NCBI GenBank assembly: GCA_965214995.1 | Contig: CBDCCT010000002.1 | Coordinates: forward strand, 1,550,001 to 1,614,000 | Reading direction: 5' to 3' | Origin: CBDCCT01 sp965214995 | GTDB lineage: Bacteria; Deinococcota; Deinococci; Deinococcales; Trueperaceae | DNA length: 64,000 nucleotides | Part shown: positions 27,079 to 34,713 of the stretch, piece by piece | Layout of the letters: every line of letters starts with the position of its first letter | Position numbering within the stretch: position 1 is the stretch's first letter | Notes under the pieces: generated by a model | The model's input: only the letters and a program-made list of their open reading frames with translations | Database searches by the model: none | Told to the model about the DNA's origin: nothing | Translations under genes and position numbers: made by a program

Positions 27079-28427
27079 AACGCGTAGCCATCGTTGGCGG
27101 CGGCGTGTCCGGCCTCACCACCGCGTATCTGCTCCAACAAAAGCGGCCTGAACTCGAGCTTAAAGTGTTCGAAAAAGACGCCGCGGCGGGCGGCAAGGTC
27201 AGGAGCAGCCATTCAAACGGGTACACGGTCGATTGGGGTCCCAACGGGTTTCTGACCAACGTTCCCGAAACGGTGGAGCTTGCCAAGTCGCTTGGCTTGG
27301 AGAGCGAATTACAACCCGCTTCGGACGTGGCGAAATACCGTTTTCTCTACAAAAACGGCGGCCTGCGGCCCCTGCCCCTCTCCCCGCCAGCTTTTTTGAA
27401 GAGCGAACTACTGTCGCCCCTAGGCAAGGCGCGGGCGGCGCTCGAGCCCTTGCTCGGCAAGGCCGTAACGCAGGAGGAGACGGTTCACGGCTTTTTCGTG
27501 CGTCACTTTGGTAGAGAGGTAGCCGACGCCTTTGCGGGACCCTTGGTATTGGGCATCACCGCGGGCGACGCGAGGGAGTTGAGTCTGGACGCGCTCTTCC
27601 CGCGCTTTCGGGCGCTCGAGGCCGAGCACGGCAGCCTCGTCAAAGCCCTCATCAGCGCGCAACGAAAGGTGAAGAAGGCCAACAAGGCGCAGACGGGCCG
27701 CCTGACGAGTTTTCGGGGCGGGGCTGGGCGGCTTGTGGAGGCGTTGCGGGAAAATCTCGGGGAGGTGGTGCGGACGGGTTTGGAGGTGAGGAGGCTCGAG
27801 CCTCAGGGGGCGGGATACGCGCTCGAGCTTTCTTCAGGCGAGACTTCCCACGCCGACGCGGTGGTGCTCGCCACCCCGGCTTTTGTGAGCGGGGCGCTCC
27901 TCTCCCCTTTTTTGCCGGAGGCTGCGGCGGCACTCTCAGAAATCCCTTACGCCGACGTGCGCGTGTTCGGTCTCGGGTACGACCGCGTGGACGTGCCCAA
28001 CCTGCTGGGCGGCTTCGGCTTTCTGGTGCCCAGAGGCGAGGGCGTGCGCGCGCTGGGGGTGCTCTACAGCTCGAGCATTTTCCCCGACAGAGCGCCGGAG
28101 GGTAAGGTCTCGCTGCGCGTGATTGCCGGGGGGAGCGTGGACCCCGGATTTGCGGAACTGTCCGACGATGAGGCGCTGCGGGCGGTGCAACGCGATTTAG
28201 AGCTCACCTTAGGCATTACCGCGCCGCCGGAGATGCTCGAGCACGTCCCCTGGCCCAGGGGCATTCCGCAGTATCTTCTGGGCCACGGCGCGCGTGTCGA
28301 GACGGCGATGAAGGCGACCGCCGCGTATCCCAGACTCTTTCTCACTGGCAATGCCTATTACGGTGTGGGCGTTAATGACACGGTTAGAGACGCACACCTC
28401 ATTGTGGACGCACTTACTAAACTCTAG
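27075..28427 (+). CDS. Protoporphyrinogen oxidase (HemG/HemY type)
   Basis: A 450-aa FAD-dependent enzyme that oxidises protoporphyrinogen IX (or coproporphyrinogen III) in heme synthesis. The FAD motif is IVGGGVSGLTTAYLL with the downstream Glu in KVFEKD; DWGPNGFLTN, LVLGITAGDARELSLDALFP and the C-terminal LTGNAYYGVGVNDTVRDA are family hallmarks. It begins inside the stop of vapC and has no visible Shine-Dalgarno of its own, so it depends on coupling or on an internal promoter. No other heme genes are adjacent. Confidence 0.92.
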   Translation: MKRVAIVGGGVSGLTTAYLLQQKRPELELKVFEKDAAAGGKVRSSHSNGYTVDWGPNGFLTNVPETVELAKSLGLESELQPASDVAKYRFLYKNGGLRPLPLSPPAFLKSELLSPLGKARAALEPLLGKAVTQEETVHGFFVRHFGREVADAFAGPLVLGITAGDARELSLDALFPRFRALEAEHGSLVKALISAQRKVKKANKAQTGRLTSFRGGAGRLVEALRENLGEVVRTGLEVRRLEPQGAGYALELSSGETSHADAVVLATPAFVSGALLSPFLPEAAAALSEIPYADVRVFGLGYDRVDVPNLLGGFGFLVPRGEGVRALGVLYSSSIFPDRAPEGKVSLRVIAGGSVDPGFAELSDDEALRAVQRDLELTLGITAPPEMLEHVPWPRGIPQYLLGHGARVETAMKATAAYPRLFLTGNAYYGVGVNDTVRDAHLIVDALTKL

Positions 28428-28436
28428 CCTTACAAC

Positions 28437-29180
28437 CTAGCCGCCCCGCCAGACCACGCTGCCAAGGATGTACACGTCGTCCTCGTTACCTAGCACCAAG
28501 TTCGGGTGCGCGGGGTTCACGGGGTAGAGCACGATGTCGCGGCCCTCGACCTTGTAGCGCTTCACGACCATTTTTTCTTCGGTAGGCCACCAGGCGACCA
28601 CCACGTCGCCGGGCTGGGGCTTGCGGTGCGTGTCGATGGCGACGTGGTCGCCCGGCGCGATGTTTTTTTGCACGCGCTGCGCCTCGTTCGAGATCATGCA
28701 GTCGCCGTTGACGAGGTAGACGCGGACGTTCTTGGGGTCTACGCCCTTGGCCCTGAGTTTTTCTTTGGGGATATAGGTCACCTCGTCGTTTAGGGGTTCG
28801 GTTTCCGCGTGGCCTGCCGAGACCGTGCCATAAACGGGAAAGGCCGCCCAGTCGGGCTGGACCTCCAAACGGCTCGCTGCCGCCAAGGCCTCCGCCTGGT
28901 CTTGGGAAGAAAAGGGTAGCTCGAGCCCCGTCGCCTCGGTAAACTCGTCCAGCGTCCATTCCAGGGCGCGCAGCAGCGCGAAGAACTTGACCAGTCCCAA
29001 TCCTTGCGTGGGATGCACCAGGCCACGCTCCAAGCGGCTCACTTCCGTCTGATTAAGGACTCCCTCCGAAGCCTCAACCACGCCCCCCTGTGACCTGCCG
29101 AGCGTCAGGCGGCGCCCTCTCAGGGCCTCCGCCCAAGCTATGTTTTTGTCTTTACGGGTCACCCTTTCCGCTCCTTGCAT
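28437..29180 (-). CDS. HTH plus S24 peptidase-like repressor with Cys in place of catalytic Ser
   Basis: A 247-aa phage-CI/LexA-like regulator. Residues about 10-60 form an XRE helix-turn-helix (TEVSRLERGLVHPT); residues about 113-245 are an S24/LexA C-terminal domain. The catalytic Ser of the usual GDSM motif is Cys here (VNGDCMIS, about residue 161), while the Lys is kept (KMVVKRYK, about residue 207). An Ala-Gly pair in TVSAGHAE lies where self-cleavage occurs in relatives. AAAGGTG precedes ATG 29180; a TATAAT lies upstream on the minus strand (29217-29222). It is divergent from a small membrane protein whose promoter holds a palindrome. Confidence 0.82.
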   Translation of the reverse strand: MQGAERVTRKDKNIAWAEALRGRRLTLGRSQGGVVEASEGVLNQTEVSRLERGLVHPTQGLGLVKFFALLRALEWTLDEFTEATGLELPFSSQDQAEALAAASRLEVQPDWAAFPVYGTVSAGHAETEPLNDEVTYIPKEKLRAKGVDPKNVRVYLVNGDCMISNEAQRVQKNIAPGDHVAIDTHRKPQPGDVVVAWWPTEEKMVVKRYKVEGRDIVLYPVNPAHPNLVLGNEDDVYILGSVVWRGG

Positions 29181-29216
29181 AACCACACCTTTCTTAAACG
29201 CAAATAAGCAATATGA

Positions 29217-29222
29217 ATTATA
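29217..29222 (-). promoter_or_regulatory. -10 box TATAAT of the S24 repressor gene
   Basis: Perfect TATAAT on the minus strand, 36 bases before ATG 29180; no convincing -35. Confidence 0.5.
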
Positions 29223-29242
29223 TCACATCTAGGCTACGCATA

Positions 29243-29272
29243 TTGACTGATGCTGAGCTGTGCGAGTAAACT
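29243..29272 (+). promoter_or_regulatory. Sigma-70 type promoter of the small membrane protein gene
   Basis: TTGACT (29243-29248), 18-bp spacer, TAAACT (29267-29272). The predicted start of transcription falls at about 29279, next to the palindrome at 29280-29302. Confidence 0.65.
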
Positions 29273-29279
29273 ACTTCAC

Positions 29280-29302
29280 AAGTTAGTCAATCTGACTAAC
29301 TT
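29280..29302. promoter_or_regulatory. Palindromic operator or RNA hairpin
   Basis: AAGTTAGTCA, three bases, then the exact reverse complement TGACTAACTT. It lies at the predicted +1 of the rightward promoter, so a repressor bound here would block transcription; the neighbouring S24 repressor is the natural candidate (inference). Confidence 0.6.
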
Positions 29303-29322
29303 GCCTGAAAGGGGGAGTCGGT

Positions 29323-29499
29323 ATGAAACTTTTCGGAACTTTTGTTATTACCCTCCTGCTCATCAGCCTGCTCGGGCTGTTCGTGTGGGGCTGGTACAGC
29401 AGCGAGAAAGTTATCCCCGAGTTCGTCTTTAGCGGCTTGCTCGGGCTCGTGGGGACGCTCATAGGCTACGTGTGGCTGAGAGACCGGCACAGGGAGTAA
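29323..29499 (+). CDS. Small two-helix membrane protein
   Basis: A 58-aa protein with two hydrophobic segments (GTFVITLLLISLLGLFVWGW and FSGLLGLVGTLIGYVWL) and a charged tail (RDRHRE). GGGGGA at 29310-29316 precedes ATG 29323, and a clear promoter and palindrome lie upstream, so it is very likely expressed. No family is recognised. Small membrane proteins under an S24-type repressor are often stress or phage related, but nothing here shows the function. Confidence 0.7.
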   Translation: MKLFGTFVITLLLISLLGLFVWGWYSSEKVIPEFVFSGLLGLVGTLIGYVWLRDRHRE

Positions 29500-29541
29500 T
29501 TTCACGTTTGACAAGTTTGGTGCAAACCCCGAAAAGAATGC

Positions 29542-29583
29542 TAAGATGGGAAGCTGCCGGATGAGCTAGGAACCATGCTGGCA
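29542..29583 (+). promoter_or_regulatory. rpsF operon promoter -10 and leader hairpin
   Basis: An extended -10 (TGC-TAAGAT, hexamer 29542-29547) precedes a leader with a 6-bp stem, TGCCGG (29555-29560) and CTGGCA (29578-29583). S6:S18 complexes repress rpsF operons through a leader hairpin in many bacteria; this stem is a candidate for that site, with low certainty. Confidence 0.4.
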
Positions 29584-29607
29584 AGTTTGAGCGAAAGGAG
29601 GTGACAC

Positions 29608-30069
29608 ATGGACGAAGTGACAAACGAAAACTTAATGGACGAACCCACGGGCAGCGTAGACGTGAGCGCAGCCGAGGGCGGCGAACACACGTACGACCTC
29701 AACGTGATTTTGGACCCCAACCTAAACGAGACGCAGGTGCAAACCGAGAAAGACGCGGTTGTCTCACAGGTCGAGCGGGCGGGGGGTGAGATTTTGGAGG
29801 TCGACGAGTGGGGTAACAAGCGCCTTGCGTACGAAATTCGCAAGGGACGAGAGGGTTATTATATTATTTATAACCTTCGCTTGCCCCTAGAAGCGCCCAA
29901 GGTGGTTGAAAACAACCTGCGCCTGCGCGACAACGTCATGCGCGTGCTCGTGACCCGCAACCGCCCCGAATGGCGCACCCTCAAGCCCCGCGAACCAAGG
30001 GGCCGGGGGGAACGGCAAGGGAGTGAACGGCAAGGGAGTGGACGGCAAGAGCGGCAAGAAGCCCTTTAG
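29608..30069 (+). CDS. rpsF: 30S ribosomal protein S6
   Basis: A 153-aa S6 that binds S18 and 16S rRNA in the platform of the small subunit. TYDLNVILDPNLNE, EWGNKRLAYEIRKGREGYY and LRLRDNVMRVLVTR fit the family. It carries an extra acidic 25-residue N-terminal stretch and a basic, repeat-like tail (RQGSERQGSGRQERQ). AAAGGAGGTGA lies just before ATG 29608 and is a full anti-16S match. First gene of rpsF-ssb-rpsR-rplI. Confidence 0.95.
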   Translation: MDEVTNENLMDEPTGSVDVSAAEGGEHTYDLNVILDPNLNETQVQTEKDAVVSQVERAGGEILEVDEWGNKRLAYEIRKGREGYYIIYNLRLPLEAPKVVENNLRLRDNVMRVLVTRNRPEWRTLKPREPRGRGERQGSERQGSGRQERQEAL

Positions 30070-30121
30070 GACTCGCACATACAAGATATAGCGCATCACG
30101 ACTTTAACGGAGGAAAAGAAA

Positions 30122-30955
30122 ATGGCTCGAGGCTTCAATAATGTTCAGTTGGTCGGTACCCTCACCCAAAAACCCGAACTCAAGTACACCGCGGGTGGCT
30201 TGGCGATTCTGGAACTCAACCTGGGCGGCAACGACCGCGTGGTCGGTAGCGACGGCCAGACGCGTGACCTTGCCTGGTACCACCGCGTGTCGGTCTTTGG
30301 CAAACAGGCGGAGTATCTGGTTGAAAGCTTAGACCAGGGTACGCCCGTGTTCGTGGACGGCAGGCTCAACTACCGCGCGTGGGAAGATAACAACGGGCAA
30401 AAGCGCAGCGCTCTGGGTATCAACGCGTCCCGCGTAGAAGCGCTGACGCACGGCACCCGTAAGGGCGAGGCCACCGTGACCGACGCCAAGGGGCAAGAGC
30501 GCCTGACCGAGGCGCTCAACCAGGTGACGCTCATCGGCAACTTAACCCGCGACGCCGAACTGCGCTACACCCCGGGGGGCGACGCCGTGGCGCGCTTTTC
30601 CGTCGCGGTTAATGAGCAGTTTCGTGACCGCAACGGTCAGGACCAAGAGCGCACCCATTACGTGGATGTGGACGTCTGGCGCGAACTCGCCGAGGCGTGC
30701 GGGGAACTCGCCAAGGGCGACCCGGTGATGGTCGTGGGCCGATTTGTCACGGACAACTGGACCGACAAGGACGGCAACCGCCAGTTCAAGGACAAGATTG
30801 AAGGTTCACGCGTTGAATTTATGACCCGTGGCCCCGGTGGTGGTGGCGCCGGTGCCCGCCCTGCAGCGAGCCAAAAGGCTCCGCAGAGCGTCCGAGGGGG
30901 TCAAAAACTTGATATTGACGAGGAATTTCCACCAGAAGAGGACTTACCCTTTTAG
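30122..30955 (+). CDS. ssb: Single-stranded DNA-binding protein with two OB folds
   Basis: A 277-aa SSB containing two OB folds in one chain: residues about 1-110 (FNNVQLVGTLTQKPELKYT) and about 125-235 (LNQVTLIGNLTRDAELRYT). This duplicated form, which works as a homodimer, is a hallmark of Deinococcota. The acidic tip DEEFPPEEDLPF binds partner proteins of replication and repair. CGGAGG precedes ATG 30122. The stop is directly followed by rpsR. Confidence 0.97.
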   Translation: MARGFNNVQLVGTLTQKPELKYTAGGLAILELNLGGNDRVVGSDGQTRDLAWYHRVSVFGKQAEYLVESLDQGTPVFVDGRLNYRAWEDNNGQKRSALGINASRVEALTHGTRKGEATVTDAKGQERLTEALNQVTLIGNLTRDAELRYTPGGDAVARFSVAVNEQFRDRNGQDQERTHYVDVDVWRELAEACGELAKGDPVMVVGRFVTDNWTDKDGNRQFKDKIEGSRVEFMTRGPGGGGAGARPAASQKAPQSVRGGQKLDIDEEFPPEEDLPF

Positions 30956-31246
30956 ATGGCAGAGCGTAGAAGAGGAAACAGCAGGGACAGAGACAGGGAC
31001 AGAGACAAGCGCGGCGGCCGCAGGAGCCGCCGCCCCAAGGTCTGCCCCTTTTGCACGGGCGAGCAGGAAGTGACCGCCTACCGCGACGGCAGGATGCTGC
31101 GCCGGTTCATTTCGGACACGGCAAAGATTCTGCCGCGCCGCCGCACGGGCGTGTGCGCCAAACACCAGCGCCGGCTGGCGACGACCATCAAGCGCGCGCG
31201 GGTGTTGGCTATCATCCCAATCACGGAAACGCTGGTGCGCAAATGA
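30956..31246 (+). CDS. rpsR: 30S ribosomal protein S18
   Basis: A 96-aa S18. A strongly basic N-terminus (RRRGNSRDRDRDRDKRGGRR) precedes VCPFC and the conserved RRFISDTAKILPRRRTGVCA. The CPFC plus GVCAKH cysteines and His suggest a zinc-binding (C+) form. The start abuts the ssb stop and the end overlaps rplI by ATGA. Confidence 0.97.
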   Translation: MAERRRGNSRDRDRDRDKRGGRRSRRPKVCPFCTGEQEVTAYRDGRMLRRFISDTAKILPRRRTGVCAKHQRRLATTIKRARVLAIIPITETLVRK

Positions 31247-31692
31247 ACGTGATTCTGCTCGAGCCCGTCGATAACTTGGGCGACGCGGGCGAACAGGTCA
31301 AGGTGCGACCGGGTTATGCGCGCAACTACCTCATCCCGCAGGGGCTGGCGCTGCTCTCGACAAAAGCGAATCAGGCGGAGCTCGAGGCGAGGCTTTCGCA
31401 GCGCGCCAAGCAGCTTTCCGAGCGCAAAGCGGACGCCGAACGCCTCAAGACGTTGTTAGGCGACGCCACCATCGAGCTCCAGGTGCGCGCGGGCGAGGGC
31501 CGCATTTACGGCTCGGTCGGGAACGGCGACATTGCCGAGGCGCTGGCGAGAACCTACGACGTCGAGGTGGACCGCCGCAAGATAGACCTGTCCGAGCCCA
31601 TCAAGACGCTCGGCGAATACACGGTGGTTTATAAACCTCATCCGGAAGTGCCCATCGACCTCAAGGTTGTGGTGAGCGCCGAGGAGGCTTAA
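31243..31692 (+). CDS. rplI: 50S ribosomal protein L9
   Basis: A 149-aa L9: N-terminal rRNA-binding domain (MNVILLEPVDNLG, VRPGYARNYLIPQGLAL), long helix (residues 45-75) and C-terminal domain (EGRIYGSVGNGDIAEAL). ATG 31243 overlaps the rpsR stop. Last gene of the operon, closed by the terminator at 31723-31756. Confidence 0.97.
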   Translation: MNVILLEPVDNLGDAGEQVKVRPGYARNYLIPQGLALLSTKANQAELEARLSQRAKQLSERKADAERLKTLLGDATIELQVRAGEGRIYGSVGNGDIAEALARTYDVEVDRRKIDLSEPIKTLGEYTVVYKPHPEVPIDLKVVVSAEEA

Positions 31693-31722
31693 CGACAGTC
31701 TGAACAATTGTCAACATGTGCT

Positions 31723-31756
31723 CAAGAAACGGCCGCCTGAGGGCGGCCGTTTCTTG
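31723..31756. terminator. Strong bidirectional terminator between rplI and pyk
   Basis: A perfect 15-bp stem (CAAGAAACGGCCGCC and its complement) with the 4-base loop TGAG, between convergent genes. The A-rich left arm and T-rich right arm let it act on both strands. Confidence 0.9.
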
Positions 31757-31781
31757 GTTCTAAACTTTTTGAGCTTTGGGT

Positions 31782-33221
31782 TTAATGCGAGCCGGGCGCT
31801 AGGTGCTCGACCCGGATGAAGTTGGTCGTGCCCCGCATCCCGAAGGGCACGCCCGCGGTGATGACGTAGCGGTCGCCCGCCGCGGCTATGTCCGCCTGCC
31901 GGATGCCGCGGGCCGCCACCTCCACCATCTCGTCGGTGTTGTGGATTTCGTCGGTGAGGTAAGGGAGCACGCCCCAGACGACGCTCATCTGGCGGTAGGC
32001 GCGGTCGTTGGGCGTCGCGGCCAAGATGGGCGCGGCGGGCCGGTTGCGCGACACGCGCATGGCGGTGGTGCCCGACGAGGTGAAGGTCACGATGACCTTG
32101 GCCGACAGGTTAAAGGCCATCTGGCAGGCACCCAGCGAGACCGCGTCGGCGGTGGTGTCGTTGGGTTTTGGGTAGTGCTCGCGCATATCTTTTTGATACT
32201 TCTGGTCCGCCTCGACGGAGCGGGCGATGCGGTCCATCATCCGCACGGCCTCTTCGGGATAGCTGCCCACCGCGGTTTCGGCGGAGAGCATGACCGCGTC
32301 GGTGCCGTCGTAAATCGCGTTCGCCACGTCGCTCGCCTCGGCGCGGGTGGGGGTGGGGTTGTTAATCATCGACTCCAACATCTGCGTCGCGGTAATGACG
32401 GGCTTGCCCGCCTCGACGCAGGCGCGGATGAGGCGTTTTTGGATCAGCGGCACGCGCTCGGGCGGCATCTCCACGCCTAAGTCGCCGCGCGCCACCATGA
32501 TGCCGTCCACCTCGCGCAGGATTTCTTCAAACCGGTCCACCGCGCTCGGCTTTTCTATCTTCGCCATCAGCTTGGCGCGCGAGCCCGCGCGGGCGAGATA
32601 GTGACGCGCCAGGAGCAAGTCGTCGCGCGAGCGCACGAAGCTCATCGCCACCCAGTCCACGTCAAGCTCCGCGCCGTAAATGAGGTCTTCTACGTCCTTG
32701 TCGGTCAGGGCCGGGAGGCTCAAGTCGGCCCCCGGGATGTTGATGCCCTTGTTGTTCGACAAGGTGCCGCCCAACGTCACCTCGGTTTGAATGGTTTCGT
32801 CTTTGACGGCCGTGACCCGGAGCGACAAGCGCCCGTCGTCCAAGAGCAGCACGTCGCCCATCTTGACGTCGCTGTGGAGGTCTTTGTAGGTGACGCCGAC
32901 GCGTTCGCGGTTGCCGGGGCTGTCGTCGCCGCAGGTGAGGTCGAAGGTGTCGCCGGGCTCGAGCACCACCTTCCCCTCCTCAAAGGTGGCAATGCGGATT
33001 TTTGGGCCCTGCAAATCCTGAAGCACACCGACCGGGCGACCCAGCCGCCCGCTCTCCTCGCGGATGAGGTCGATGTTGGTTTTATGCACGTCCCTGCTGC
33101 CGTGCGAAAAGTTGAGGCGGAACACGTTGACACCGGCTTTTATGAGCCCGATGATGCGCTCCGCCGACGAGCTCGCGGGACCCAGGGTGGCGACTATTTT
33201 GGTACGGCGAAAGCGGGTCAC
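31782..33221 (-). CDS. pyk: Pyruvate kinase
   Basis: A 479-aa enzyme turning phosphoenolpyruvate and ADP into pyruvate and ATP. RRTKIVATLGPASSS, the catalytic region AKIEKPSAVDRF with the metal ligands in VARGDLGVEMPPERVP and the AETAVGSYPEEAVRMM loop are conserved. GTG 33221 overlaps the enolase stop (GTGA), so the two glycolytic steps are made from one message. Confidence 0.97.
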   Translation of the reverse strand: MTRFRRTKIVATLGPASSSAERIIGLIKAGVNVFRLNFSHGSRDVHKTNIDLIREESGRLGRPVGVLQDLQGPKIRIATFEEGKVVLEPGDTFDLTCGDDSPGNRERVGVTYKDLHSDVKMGDVLLLDDGRLSLRVTAVKDETIQTEVTLGGTLSNNKGINIPGADLSLPALTDKDVEDLIYGAELDVDWVAMSFVRSRDDLLLARHYLARAGSRAKLMAKIEKPSAVDRFEEILREVDGIMVARGDLGVEMPPERVPLIQKRLIRACVEAGKPVITATQMLESMINNPTPTRAEASDVANAIYDGTDAVMLSAETAVGSYPEEAVRMMDRIARSVEADQKYQKDMREHYPKPNDTTADAVSLGACQMAFNLSAKVIVTFTSSGTTAMRVSRNRPAAPILAATPNDRAYRQMSVVWGVLPYLTDEIHNTDEMVEVAARGIRQADIAAAGDRYVITAGVPFGMRGTTNFIRVEHLAPGSH

Positions 33222-34504
33222 TTAAAAGCCTTTCTGCCCAAGTAACGCGCCGATTCGCCCAATTCGTTTTCTATGACGAGCAACCGGTTGTATTTCGCCA
33301 GACGGTCGGAGCGGCTCGCCGAGCCCGTTTTTATCTGCCCGGCATTGACCGCCACCGCCAGGTCGGCGATAAAGGCGTCCTCGGTCTCGCCGCTCCGGTG
33401 GCTTATCATCGCGCGGTAGCCCGCCCCCTTGGCGAGTTCGATGGCGTCTAACGATTCGCTCAGCGTGCCTATCTGGTTGACCTTGACGAGAATCGCGTTG
33501 CCGACGCCCTCGTCGATGCCGCGCTGCAAACGCGTCACGTTGGTGACGAACAAGTCGTCGCCGACGAGTTGGCACCTGTCGCCGATTTCGCGGGTGAGTT
33601 TGGCCCAGGCCTCCCAGTCGTCCTCAGCTAAGCCGTCCTCAATAGAAATGATGGGATAGTTTGCGACCCACTCGGCCCAGTAGGCGACCATCTCGTCGCT
33701 CGAGAGCGTCTTCCCTTCCGCGCGGAGGTGATACTGTCCATTCTCGTAAAATTCCGTCGAGGCGGGGTCGAGCCCTATCGCAATCTGTTCACCCGGCGTA
33801 TAACCCGCCTCTTCAATCGCGGTGAGGATGACCTCGAGCGCCTCCTGGTTGCTCTTCAAATCGGGCGCAAAGCCGCCCTCGTCGCCGACGTTGGTGTTGT
33901 AGCCTTTGCTTGAAAGCACCTTCTTGAGCGCGTGAAAAGTCTCGACGCCCGCGCGTAAAGCGTCCGAAAACGTGCTAAACCCGACCGGCGCGAGCATAAA
34001 TTCCTGCATGTCTACGTTGTTGTCGGCGTGCTCGCCCCCGTTGATCACGTTCATCATCGGCACGGGCAGCGTTTTGCCGCCCACGCCGCCCAAGTAGCGG
34101 TAGAGCGGCATATTTAGGGCCGCCGCGACGGCGCGGGCGCTCGCCAGCGACACCGCCAGAATCGCGTTCGCGCCGAGTTTGCCCTTGTTCTTGGTACCGT
34201 CAAGCTCGAGCATCCGCGTATCCAGTCCCGCCTGGTTCGATGCGTCAAAATCGATAAGCGCGGGGGCCAAGGTCTCGTTCACATTCTTTACAGCTTGCGT
34301 CACGCCCTTGCCGCCGTAGCGCGCGCCGCCGTCGCGCAGCTCGACCGCCTCGTGCGCCCCCGTCGACGCGCCCGAGGGCACCGCCGCGCTGCCCGACGCC
34401 CCACCCGCCAAGCGGACGGTGGCGCCCACCGTGGGGTTGCCGCGCGAGTCCAGAATTTCCAGTGCCCGAACCTCTTCTATCCGGGTGGCTTGCTTATCGG
34501 TCAT
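33218..34504 (-). CDS. eno: Enolase
   Basis: A 428-aa enolase, converting 2-phosphoglycerate to phosphoenolpyruvate. SRGNPTVGATVRLA, SGASTGAHEA, the Mg ligands in IGLDPASTEFY, SIEDGLAEDDW and QLVGDDLFVTN, and the C-terminal SHRSGETEDAFIADLAV are intact. A GGGAGC ribosome site lies before ATG 34504. It sits between dnaN and pyk, an order shared with Thermus and Deinococcus. Confidence 0.98.
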   Translation of the reverse strand: MTDKQATRIEEVRALEILDSRGNPTVGATVRLAGGASGSAAVPSGASTGAHEAVELRDGGARYGGKGVTQAVKNVNETLAPALIDFDASNQAGLDTRMLELDGTKNKGKLGANAILAVSLASARAVAAALNMPLYRYLGGVGGKTLPVPMMNVINGGEHADNNVDMQEFMLAPVGFSTFSDALRAGVETFHALKKVLSSKGYNTNVGDEGGFAPDLKSNQEALEVILTAIEEAGYTPGEQIAIGLDPASTEFYENGQYHLRAEGKTLSSDEMVAYWAEWVANYPIISIEDGLAEDDWEAWAKLTREIGDRCQLVGDDLFVTNVTRLQRGIDEGVGNAILVKVNQIGTLSESLDAIELAKGAGYRAMISHRSGETEDAFIADLAVAVNAGQIKTGSASRSDRLAKYNRLLVIENELGESARYLGRKAFK

Positions 34505-34552
34505 ACGTGCTCCCTCGAGTTGAACATCAGAATGCGGTTCGTAGAACGAAAA

Positions 34553-34558
34553 ATTATA
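34553..34558 (-). promoter_or_regulatory. -10 box TATAAT of the eno-pyk operon
   Basis: TATAAT on the minus strand about 48 bases before the enolase ATG, giving a leader of about 40 nt with a Shine-Dalgarno. A GTTCGTAGAACG inverted repeat lies in the leader (near 34533). Confidence 0.55.
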
Positions 34559-34713
34559 GTGGATAGAGTCACGGGGTGCTCGAGTCGCTGAGCATCAAGG
34601 TAGGCAGTGTTAGAACGTCCGCGTCAAAGCTCGAGCCGCGCCACATCGCGTTGGGATCACGTCCTTCAACGGCCCCGGACAGTGTACACCAGTCCCTTGG
34701 GAGTCTCCCCCAC

